Shown here: one piece after another, positions 39,729-46,284 of the stretch
How positions within the stretch are numbered: position 1 is the first letter of the stretch
Layout of the letters: each line of letters begins with the position of its first letter
Source of the DNA: Bryobacterales bacterium
GTDB taxonomy: Bacteria > Acidobacteriota > Terriglobia > Bryobacterales > Bryobacteraceae
DNA: 46,284 bases
Direction: 5' to 3'
NCBI GenBank assembly: GCA_003135055.1
Contig: PLDF01000515.1
Coordinates: 1-46,284 of the forward strand
The notes under the pieces: generated by a model
What the model was told of the DNA's origin: nothing
Database searches by the model: none
What the model saw: only the letters and a program-made list of their open reading frames with translations
Program-made: the position numbers and the translations under genes

Positions 39729-40138
39729 TGGCTTCCGTGGGGTGGGCCCATGGCCTGCCCTCCCTCGGTTGTTCCGCCTGCTCTTTTTAGCCCCGGCGCA
39801 AAAACCCTGCCGTTGCAGACACGATTCGTAGAAGCCCTACGTACCATGCCCTCCTTTAGCTCACGAGCCAGACGGCTCCGCTTTTCCCGTTCGGTGAGGA
39901 GGTCGACCGCCGATTGCAGCGCGCCGTGGTCATGCCAAACCTTTTTGGCAGGAAGGGAACCATAACCACTTGGCGCGGCACAAATCGATGGTCGAGAGCG
40001 GAATGGGCGACGTGGGGGCGCCCGCGGACAGTGTGCCTGCAGCCCACAGGCCAGGAGGCCTGTCCCACCAACTGCCGGAGTTACGGTTCCGCGGGGAAGC
40101 GGGCTAAAGTCCAAGCCCATTCAGCCGATCAGTAAGCT
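39729..40138. other. intergenic region with repeat-like GC-rich blocks
   Basis: No gene supported. GTGGGGTGGGCCCATGGCC near 39738 and the block at 40011-40067 resemble family C repeats. In that block GTGGGGGCG opposes GTCCCAC, with ACAGGCC-AGG-AGGCCTGT between, more loosely than the two clear copies. An open frame on the minus strand here has no ribosome site or family resemblance. Confidence 0.45.
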
Positions 40139-40768
40139 GTGAAGTGGATTATCTTCTTCCTCGCCGCGGCCGCCCTCGCCCAAACGCCCGCCGAACAGCA
40201 GCGCGCCGCCATGGCCAAGCAGCGTACCGCCGCGCAAACGCAGGCCGAATCCGTTGGCGCCCGCCTGAAGCCGTGGGGCGATACCATGACCGAACCCGGT
40301 CCGGCATTTGAGTCCGAAAAGCCCGCGTGCGATCCGTTGGCCGATGCCGTCTCCGCGCCGCTCATCGATGGCGCGGCGCAGCAACAGGGCGTCGATACCA
40401 AACTCCTTCGCGCCGTGATCGACCAGGAATCCGGCTTCCGCCCCTGCGCCGTCTCCGCAAAAGGCGCGCAAGGCCTGATGCAGCTTATGCCCGCCACCGC
40501 CGAGGAGCTGAAAGTCGATGACCCATTCGACCCCAAACAGAGCATCGACGCCGGCGCTAAATACCTCAAGCAATTGCTCGATAAATACAAGGGCGATATC
40601 CCGCAGACGCTAGCGGCATACAACGCCGGTCCCGGCGCCACGGACCAGGCCAAAGGCGTGCCCGACATCCCCGAAACGCGCGCCTACGTTGACGCCATTC
40701 TGCAAAAGCTCGGCATCAAACGTACTGACCAGCCGAGTATCCGGACGCCCAAGCCCATTGAAAATTGA
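40139..40768 (+). CDS. exported lytic transglycosylase (SLT domain)
   Basis: Cleaves peptidoglycan between MurNAc and GlcNAc with anhydro-ring formation. A 209-residue protein: GTG start, signal peptide (MKWIIFFLAAAALAQ), a Gln/Ala-rich spacer, then the SLT domain from about residue 75. Catalytic Glu97 is in IDQESGF, followed by KGAQGLMQLMPATAEEL, DPKQSIDAGAKYLKQLLDKY and LAAYNAGPG, all standard goose-lysozyme-type motifs. It overlaps the convergent flavoprotein gene by 53 nt at the 3' end. Two Cys (near 64 and 102) may be bridged. Confidence 0.93.
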   Translation: MKWIIFFLAAAALAQTPAEQQRAAMAKQRTAAQTQAESVGARLKPWGDTMTEPGPAFESEKPACDPLADAVSAPLIDGAAQQQGVDTKLLRAVIDQESGFRPCAVSAKGAQGLMQLMPATAEELKVDDPFDPKQSIDAGAKYLKQLLDKYKGDIPQTLAAYNAGPGATDQAKGVPDIPETRAYVDAILQKLGIKRTDQPSIRTPKPIEN

Positions 40769-41930
40769 AGCCGCCCAAATGGCCGGTTACATCCACCACC
40801 TCGCCGATGAAGTAGAGCCCGGGCGCTTTCCGCGCTTCGAAGGTTTTCGACGATAGCTCGGCCGTATCCACGCCACCCGCCGTCACCTCGGCCTTGTCGT
40901 ATCCCGCGTCGCCCGCCGGCGCCACTCGCCATGCGTGCAGCGCTGTCGACGCCGCATCAATCTCACGGTCGCTCAACATGGCCACGGGCTTGGATTTTTC
41001 GAGAGCCGCCGCGCCAGGCGCCTCGCACCACCGGTCTGCCAGCCTCTTCGGAAGGAACCGCGCCAGCACCGTCCGTACCTCGGCCCGTTCGCCTTGCGCG
41101 CGCCCTTCGCGCAACGCCGGGATCAGGTCCAGGTCCGGCAGCAGGTCGATCTCCACCGAAGCGCCGGGCGTCCAATATGACGACGCTTGCAAGATCGCCG
41201 GCCCACTGAGCCCCTGGTGCGTGAACAGCATCTTTTCCCGAAAGGCGCAGCCCCCGGCGGCCGCCAGGACTTCAGTGGAAACCCCGGCCAGGCCCGCGAA
41301 CTTTGCCAGATCGGCCGTCCCGAACAGCAATGGAACCAGAGCCGGCCGCGGCTCGGCGATTCCCAATCCGAACTGCCTCGCGATGGTATAGCCGAACGGC
41401 GTGGCGCCGATTTTCGGGATGGAGAGCCCGCCCGTCGCGATCACCAGCGAAGACGGGGTATAGGTTCCCCAGTTGGTTTCCACTTGGAATACCCCCTCGA
41501 ATGCCCCCTCGAATGCTTCGTTTTTCGCCACTCTGCTCACCGTGCACGACGGAATAATTCGCGCGCCCGCCGCCGCGCACTCCCGCTCCAGCATGTCGAC
41601 AATCTGAGCCGCCGACCGGTCGCAGAACAATTGCCCCAGCTTTTTTTCGTGATAGCGGATTCCGTGCCGTTCCACCATGCGCACAAAATCGCGCGGCGAA
41701 TAGCGGGCCAGCGCCGATTTCGCGAAGTGCGGATTCCGCGAGAGGAAGTGCTCCGGCCGCGTATCGAGATTGGTGAAATTGCATCGCCCGCCGCCCGAAA
41801 TCAGGATCTTCCGCCCAATTTGCGCATTGCGCTCCACCACCGTCACCTTCCGGCCGCGCCTGGCCGCCTCAATGGCGCATATCAGCCCGGCGGCGCCGCC
41901 TCCGATTACCAGAACATCCACGTTTTTCAT
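40716..41930 (-). CDS. YhiN/HI0933-family flavoprotein
   Basis: A 404-residue FAD protein of the BaiN/YhiN (HI0933) family. N-terminal dinucleotide loop VLVIGGGAAGLICAIEAARR, then GRKILISGGGRCNFTN and FCDRSAAQIVDML; a second family block is SLVIATGGLSIPKIGATPFG. The C-terminal FAD contact is GLYFIGEVVDVTGHLGGFNF and QWAWASGYSAG. Family members are proposed to reduce enones or participate in RNA modification, but the physiological substrate is uncertain. A short duplication (EGAFEGVF) in the insert domain is encoded by a 15-bp repeat. Convergent with the lytic transglycosylase. Confidence 0.92.
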   Translation of the reverse strand: MKNVDVLVIGGGAAGLICAIEAARRGRKVTVVERNAQIGRKILISGGGRCNFTNLDTRPEHFLSRNPHFAKSALARYSPRDFVRMVERHGIRYHEKKLGQLFCDRSAAQIVDMLERECAAAGARIIPSCTVSRVAKNEAFEGAFEGVFQVETNWGTYTPSSLVIATGGLSIPKIGATPFGYTIARQFGLGIAEPRPALVPLLFGTADLAKFAGLAGVSTEVLAAAGGCAFREKMLFTHQGLSGPAILQASSYWTPGASVEIDLLPDLDLIPALREGRAQGERAEVRTVLARFLPKRLADRWCEAPGAAALEKSKPVAMLSDREIDAASTALHAWRVAPAGDAGYDKAEVTAGGVDTAELSSKTFEARKAPGLYFIGEVVDVTGHLGGFNFQWAWASGYSAGQYV

Positions 41931-41979
41931 TCTGGCAGGCTCGCGGGACTGTTATGCTGGCCTAGGGCGGACTACTTCC

Positions 41980-42531
41980 ATGAGCAAGAAGGTCCTGATT
42001 GTTACCGGCGATGGAGGCGATAGCTACGAAGCGCTCTACGCCTATCACCGATTCCTCGAGGCGCAGTTCCAGGCGGTGATCGCGGCGCCCACACGCCGCC
42101 GGTTGCACATGGTGATCCACGATGCCGAGCCCGGATGGGAGACCTACATCGAGCGCCAAGGTTATTCCATCGAGCCCGATGTCGCCATCACCGCGGTAGC
42201 CGCGCGCGATTTCGCCGCCATCGTCATCCTCGGTGGGCGCGCGCCCGAATATCTGCGCAACGACCCCAGCGTGCTATCCCTGGTGTGCGAATTCGCGAGG
42301 CAGGATAAATGCATCTGCGCCATCGGCCACGGCATTCAAGTGTTGACGGCCGCGGGGCTCACCAAGGGCCGCACCATGACTTGTCATGCGCACGTGCGCA
42401 TCGAAGTCGAGCGAACGGGCGGCATCTACAGCTCCAAACCCGCCGTGCGCGACGGCAATCTGGTCACCGCGCAGACATGGACCGCGCACCCGGAGTTTTA
42501 TCGCGAAATCTTCTTGTGCCTGGGGCAATAA
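41980..42531 (+). CDS. DJ-1/PfpI-family protein without the canonical nucleophile
   Basis: A 183-residue glutamine amidotransferase-like protein (MSKKVLIVTGDGGDSYEALY). The conserved Glu is kept (Glu90 in GGRAPEYLR), and the nucleophile elbow is at residues 111-120, but the usual A-I-C-H-G reads AIGHGIQ: the catalytic Cys is replaced by Gly116. Cys111 and Cys113 are close by but not at the elbow. The rest fits (VLTAAGLTKGRTMTCHAHV, then WTAHPEFYREIFLCLG). With the nucleophile lost, protease, deglycase or chaperone activity of the known type is unlikely; a binding or regulatory role is possible. Diverges from the flavoprotein gene. Confidence 0.88.
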   Translation: MSKKVLIVTGDGGDSYEALYAYHRFLEAQFQAVIAAPTRRRLHMVIHDAEPGWETYIERQGYSIEPDVAITAVAARDFAAIVILGGRAPEYLRNDPSVLSLVCEFARQDKCICAIGHGIQVLTAAGLTKGRTMTCHAHVRIEVERTGGIYSSKPAVRDGNLVTAQTWTAHPEFYREIFLCLGQ

Positions 42532-42549
42532 GAGCCAGCCGCCGGCTCT
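42531..42549 (+). terminator. short hairpin after the DJ-1 gene
   Basis: AGAGCC-AGCCGCC-GGCTCT begins at the last base of the DJ-1 stop codon. There is no U-tract, so termination is only a possibility. Confidence 0.3.
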
Positions 42550-42812
42550 ATGGTGTTCACGATTGGCGCCGGGCGAACGGTTATGTTGCCCGCCGGACTT
42601 TCCTGCCGGGAGTCGCATCCGCCGGGATCCATTCGGCTGCGATTCGGAGCCACGATCGTAAGGGAGTGATTTTCCGCAAAAGCACAAAACCCGGTCACGG
42701 AACTAGACTAGGGTGCCGCTAATTCGGCTCCAGGGCTGTCTCCCGCTACGCAGATCCCGTTCAGTCCCCGTCCAGGAAGCAGCGGATTCGGAGTACCGCG
42801 CGTCAACAAGCG
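42550..42812. other. region between the DJ-1 gene and the intron remnant
   Basis: No gene supported. A 39-codon frame at 42550-42669 lacks a ribosome site. On the minus strand this is where the 3' domains of the intron should lie; no domain V hairpin could be recognised, so the 3' end appears lost or diverged. Confidence 0.35.
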
Positions 42813-44162
42813 GTTTCACGATTGCACCGAATCTCGCAGTCGCGGGACTAACAACTCCACAGACATCGCAGCCTTCACCTGTCGGGTATTGGTCAGTCGC
42901 CACGGACCCTTTCCCGAGCGGGCGAGTTTGCTAGGCTGTAACGCGGATACTCCGAGTCGCCGGAGAAACGTGGCGATCGAGCGTCCCCGCTTGCGTTGTT
43001 TGAGACGATAGCGGCGCAGCTTCCGCCGAATCCCATGCCGCGTAGCGGTAGTAGGTGAACCATCCAATGAGGAACAAATTGAGTTCGACGATCACTTGCA
43101 CGAAACTAATGCCTCGGTTCCGGCCGGTGATCTGCCGGATGCGCTCCTTGGCGCGTTGGACGCTCTTGGGAGAGATCCCGAGCTTGCCGTTCAACAGCGG
43201 CCGGTGGCCGAGGAACTTGCGCTCCCCTACCTTGGCGACGGCGCTCTTGTCACGGTTTACGCGAAGCCGGAGTCTCTCTCCGGAAATTGCACCACCGATT
43301 CCATCACCCGCTGTCCGGCAGCTAACGAGCGCACATAGATGTTGCAGTCGTCGGCATAGCGGCAGAAGCGATGACCACGGCGTTCCAACTCCTGGTCGAG
43401 ATCATCCAACAGAAGGTTTGCCAGCAAAGGGGAGTCAGTGGACCACCTTGCGGGGTTCCCTCATCGCGGGCCACGCACACCCCATCCTGCATCATGCCGG
43501 CCTGTAGAAAGCGCCGGATGATGCCAAGGAGGCGTTTGTCGCCGATCCTGCGCGCGACTCGGGACATCAAGATATCGTGATTGACCCGGTCGAAGAATTT
43601 CTCCGGATCTAAATCGACGACGAACTTGCGCCCCTCCCGGTTCACGTATTGCCGCGCCTGTTCTACTAGCGCTCCCCAGAGGAGACCCCTGAGCGCTTCG
43701 CCCGGGGCGGAATCCGTAACTGGAATTGGAAAAGGTGGGGTCGAGAATGGGCTCCAGTACCTGCAGAATCGCCTGCTGTACCAAGCGGTCCACAACTACG
43801 GGGATGCCCAACTGCCGCTGTCCTCCTCCCGGCTTCGGTATTTGCACCCCACGTACTGGTTGAGGCTGATAGGTCCCGTCCAGCAGTGAAGCCGTCAGCG
43901 CCTTATGGTTGCTCCGAAGCCAGTCGGCCAGTTCGCGAACGGTCATCCCGTCCACGCCCGGCTTTCCTTTATTGGCGCGTACCCGCCGGTACGCACGAAT
44001 CAGATTCTTAGGGTCGCATATCTGCTCCATCAAGTGAGTGGTCAAGGCTCGTTGCGGCTCCCATGCCCTTAACGTTTGCTGCGATCCATGCGGCGGGGTT
44101 CGGGTTCCGCCCGTTCCGCCGTCGCCGTGGCGGCTGGCGCCTTTCTGCTGCTCCGCGTTCAT
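42813..44162 (-). pseudogene. ltrA: group II intron reverse transcriptase/maturase, several frameshifts
   Basis: Nearly the whole intron-encoded protein can be pieced together from several frames. Frame 1: NLIRAYRRVRANKGKPGVDG, LLDGTYQPQPVRGVQIPKPG, SSYGFRPGRSA. Shift near 43700: KFVVDLDPEKFFDRVNHDIL, DEGTPQGGPLTPL. Shift near 43420: LANLLLDDLDQELERRGHRF and CRYADDCNIYVRS, with the YADD site intact. Shift near 43280: RDKSAVAKVGERKFLGH, then SFVQVIVELNLFLIGWFTYY. The last shift, near 43040, precedes IRRKLRRYRLKQRKRGRSIA. At least four frameshifts make it inactive. It is clearly a different family from the plus-strand intron remnant at 13 kb. Confidence 0.88.
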
Positions 44163-44456
44163 CGAATTGGACCGGCTGCTCCTTGCATTAAAGATTCGGC
44201 CCTTCGCCCGGTTGAGCTACTATGGCCTCTGCTGACTTCTCCGACCCCGTCCCATCGGGTCGCCCGGCGGTAGTCCGTGTGTGCACGGACCGGATCGGAG
44301 ACCTCTCGAGGCAAGACATGCCTTCTTCTCCCGGACGCGCCGGATCTACCCCCATGACGTCTGCGTGACTATTGGGCTCCCCCGTCGCTGGCCGGGTTAC
44401 CCACGCCATGTTGGCCTCATATCCGGCCTTACATTCCCGTCTCACGTTACTGCCTC
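44163..44456 (-). mobile_element. 5' untranslated/ribozyme part of the minus-strand group II intron
   Basis: The DNA upstream of the reverse transcriptase frame has no gene but carries structured segments common before group II intron ORFs, for example GTCAGCAGAGGCCATAGTAG near 44215-44235 and paired GC blocks. The intron 5' end is placed near 44456, next to the palindrome at 44457-44484. The boundary is inferred. Confidence 0.45.
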
Positions 44457-44484
44457 AGGTTACTGGGGACGTCCCCAACAACCT
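44457..44484. repeat. palindrome TGGGGACGTCCCCA at the intron/Mrr border
   Basis: A perfect 14-base palindrome (44464-44477) is enclosed by AGGTT (44457-44461) and AACCT (44480-44484), forming a strong hairpin. It lies just outside the presumed intron 5' end and six bases before the Mrr-type gene. Group IIC introns are known to insert beside terminator-like hairpins, which would suit this location. Confidence 0.6.
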
Positions 44485-44489
44485 GAAAA

Positions 44490-45495
44490 ATGGTCGCACT
44501 CGCCATATTTGTCACATTTGCCATTGTGGCCTTTGCCATTGTGGCCGTGATCTGGCTGGGCGGCGCTTTTGTCCGTGAGTGGCATGAACACCGGCGCCCG
44601 GGCAAATCATGGTGGGGGTGGCCTGAGGCAGAGCACGGAACGCCCAGCCCCGATCCAGACTGGAGGGAGGAGCGCAGAAAGCAACAAGAAGCGGACCGTA
44701 GGGAACGCGCGGAGAAACAGAAGAAGCTAATACAGGAGTCCTCTAGGATTGCCCCTGAGATTCTTGAGCGAAACTCCACTTTGGTTGACCAATTTCTTTT
44801 TTGCCGAACGAAAGGTTTCGACCCTTGACGACTATGGGGACGAGAACTGGGGCGCTCTGGACACAGAGATCTCTCGCTGCATTGAGAAGATTGCAAACGC
44901 GGAGCGTGGCGCCTCCAGCGGCTATTCAAAACGCAACGTCGCCGCTCGGCCGACCCGCGTATCCGACTACCGATCCGACTATCTCGATGTCTTCTTGTCG
45001 TCACAGCCGATCATGAGAATAGAGCAGCCAGACCAGTACGACGAGCACGCGCTCTACAGTGAGCTATTTTACAGCCTTGAGGGGCGTTTTCGGTCCTATC
45101 ATTCTCAACAACCCAGCAGCGAATGTACCGCTGAGCAAATCTCCCGGATGACCGGAGTCGAATTCGAGAACTACCTGATGCGTACCCTAAAGCAGCATGG
45201 CTGCACTGTGAGTGGCACACCCAAGACGGGCGACAAGGGGGCCGACATGATTGCCCGCTTCTCGGATCGGATAATTATTATCCAAGCGAAGCGGTCGAGC
45301 GCCCCTGTGGGCAATAGGGCTGTCCAAGAGGTGGTAGCGGCGCTCGCGTACTACCGTGGGACGGAAGCGTGGGTCATGACCAACTCCACCTTCACAGAGG
45401 CCGCGCGGGAACTGGCCCAGAGCAATAAGGTGCGGCTCCTTTGTGGGGCAGACCTTCCGCGGATGGCCCAGTTTATTGCGCCGCCAAATATCTGA
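44490..45495 (+). pseudogene. membrane-anchored Mrr-type restriction endonuclease, one frameshift
   Basis: Two overlapping frames make one protein. The first (44490-44828) has an N-terminal membrane helix (ALAIFVTFAIVAFAIVAVIW), a Trp-rich turn and a charged coiled coil (EERRKQQEADRRERAEKQKK). The second carries the C-terminal Mrr nuclease: GVEFENYLMRTLKQHGCTV, Asp in GDKGADMIARF and the Gln-x-Lys of IIIQAKRSS, then AVQEVVAALAYYRGTEAWVM. The join is at CGACCCTTGACGAC (about 44817-44830), where removing one base restores the frame (FDP to LDDYGDENW). The family cuts modified foreign DNA. A sequencing error or a real inactivation could explain the shift. Confidence 0.75.
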
Positions 45496-45595
45496 CGCCC
45501 TGTCCTCGAAGGGCGTGACCGATCCGGCGCGTTTCATCGCGGCAAGCTGTGGCGCGGCGGTCTGGTGCTCGGTACCTGTGTGGCCTGGCCGTATT

Positions 45596-45841
45596 TCATT
45601 TCCTCGGAGCTTCCTTGCCACGGGCTTTCCCCCGTGCGTTCCGCGCTCGCGTCAGCGTGAGGGATCGGGGCCGCGAGGGTAAGCCCGCGCTGAGCGCAAT
45701 CACTCCCTCTTGTATAGCGATGCTGCCCGGCGCAGCTTCCATTTGCTCTGCCACCCGCTTCAGATTCTGGTCGATCAAGGCGTGATGACGTAAACCAAAC
45801 CTTCGCTTCAGGCGTTGGGCCTCAATTTGTAGCCTTTCCAT
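45596..45841 (-). CDS. possible small basic protein, unknown
   Basis: An 81-residue frame starting MERLQIEAQRLKRRFGLRHH, with an amphipathic N-terminal half (LIDQNLKRVAEQMEAAPGS) and an Arg/Ala/Lys-rich tail that reads like low-complexity sequence. There is no good ribosome site. The N-terminal half has protein-like composition, so it might be a remnant of a larger gene; no family recognised. Confidence 0.25.
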   Translation of the reverse strand: MERLQIEAQRLKRRFGLRHHALIDQNLKRVAEQMEAAPGSIAIQEGVIALSAGLPSRPRSLTLTRARNARGKARGKEAPRK

Positions 45842-45959
45842 GCATCCAATTCTGAAGCAGACCTGTGAAACGCGTCAACCCCTCTATTTACGGGATTTTC
45901 GGCGACGCGTCAAAAACCCTTTGTGAAACGTCGCGCGAACTCGGACTGTTACGAAACCA

Positions 45960-45978
45960 CCGGCGGCGAGACCGCCGG
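45960..45978 (+). promoter_or_regulatory. hairpin in the uvrB leader
   Basis: CCGGCGG-CGAGA-CCGCCGG, perfect seven-base arms, ending 32 nt before the uvrB start. It might terminate upstream transcription or shape the leader. No U-tract follows. Confidence 0.35.
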
Positions 45979-46010
45979 CGCTACCGCCGCCCCGCTGCTA
46001 CCCTAGACCC

Positions 46011-46284
46011 ATGGGCTTCCGCCTCGGCATCGACTACCGCCCTCGCGGCGATCAGGAAAGCGCCATCGCAGAATTGACGCGTGGCATCCGCGAGGGCGAA
46101 CAGCACCAGGTTCTATTAGGCGTCACCGGTTCCGGCAAGACCTTCACCGTCGCCAAGGTGATCGAGGCCGTCCAACGCCCCGCGCTCGTCCTCGCGCACA
46201 ACAAGACTCTCGCGGCCCAGCTCTATCACGAATTTAAGAGCTACTTCCCGGAAAACGCCGTCGAATACTTCGTCAGCTATTACG
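46011..46284 (+). CDS. uvrB: excinuclease ABC subunit B, 5' part only
   Basis: Damage-recognition helicase of nucleotide excision repair. The first 91 residues are present before the window ends. MGFRLGIDYRPRGDQESAIA is the UvrB opening. Walker A is GVTGSGKTFTVAKV, followed by LVLAHNKTLAAQLYHEFKSY and FPENAVEYFVSYY, the start of the beta-hairpin region that clamps damaged DNA. All residues seen agree with intact UvrB. The ATG at 46011 has no strong ribosome site. Confidence 0.95.
   Translation, partial: MGFRLGIDYRPRGDQESAIAELTRGIREGEQHQVLLGVTGSGKTFTVAKVIEAVQRPALVLAHNKTLAAQLYHEFKSYFPENAVEYFVSYY

Larger units (their letters stand above)
45496..46010. other. intergenic region before uvrB
   Basis: About 515 nt with one weak minus-strand frame (45596-45841) and otherwise no supported gene. 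It must contain the uvrB promoter. GGCGACGCGTCAAAAACCCT near 45901-45920 and AAACGTCGCGCGAA near 45926 share a CGACGCG/CGTCGCG element. No LexA-type site is recognised. Confidence 0.4.

Noticed and set aside
42550..42669. A 39-codon frame after the DJ-1 gene
   Set aside because: No ribosome site, no recognised family and a position inside the damaged border of an intron remnant.

Overview
This is a GC-rich bacterial window of about 46 kb. I infer an acidobacterium, most likely of the Bryobacterales/Candidatus Solibacter type. The basis is the gene content: several secreted quinoproteins with separate c-type cytochromes, DUF1080 and DUF4159 proteins, a very long secreted M14 peptidase, TonB-family proteins in tandem, and several families of dispersed GC-rich palindromic repeats. 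No 16S gene or other decisive marker is present, and no tRNA was seen.

Layout. 1-5.4 kb: the 3' part of a GH67 alpha-glucuronidase, then a secreted PQQ dehydrogenase with a small c-type cytochrome fused to a helix-hairpin-helix domain. 5.4-11.9 kb, minus strand: a 1454-residue secreted M14 carboxypeptidase-like protein and an APC-superfamily permease. 12.2-15.3 kb: an SDR dehydrogenase, then a decayed zone with a 5'-truncated group II intron (domains V/VI still recognisable) and a damaged MazE/MazF-type toxin-antitoxin pair. 15.3-19.6 kb: ftsK and uppP on the minus strand, and a ketopantoate reductase-like gene facing away from them. 20.2-27.4 kb: an S9 peptidase, a DUF4159 protein, then a plus-strand cluster of a Tat-exported DapA-family protein, a second PQQ dehydrogenase and a c-type cytochrome. 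27.5-30.7 kb, minus strand: two TonB-family genes, one with three TonB C-terminal domains. 31.5-33.8 kb: a DUF1080 (3-keto-disaccharide hydrolase-like) protein and a POT peptide transporter. 33.8-35.8 kb: damaged genes, possibly defence-related, and a secreted unknown. 36.1-36.7 kb: a two-gene cassette of a ribbon-helix-helix-like protein and an 80-residue protein, with a palindromic operator over its start. 36.7-42.5 kb: a pair of small EamA-like transporters, sqdB (UDP-sulfoquinovose synthase), a FabG-like SDR, a lytic transglycosylase, a YhiN-like flavoprotein and a DJ-1/PfpI protein that lacks the usual nucleophile. 42.7-46 kb: a second, heavily frameshifted group II intron, a frameshifted membrane-anchored Mrr-type nuclease, and the start of uvrB.

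How the genes work together. The main theme is periplasmic breakdown and oxidation of sugars, sugar acids and alcohols, with electrons passed to cytochrome c. It is supported by secreted peptidases, peptide uptake and TonB-type energy coupling. The second theme is genome wear: two unrelated dead group II introns, a crippled toxin-antitoxin pair, remnants of possible defence genes, and three repeat families, one of which appears to have supplied the N-terminus of a quinoprotein. The best candidate for an undescribed system is the two-gene cassette at 36.09-36.69 kb.
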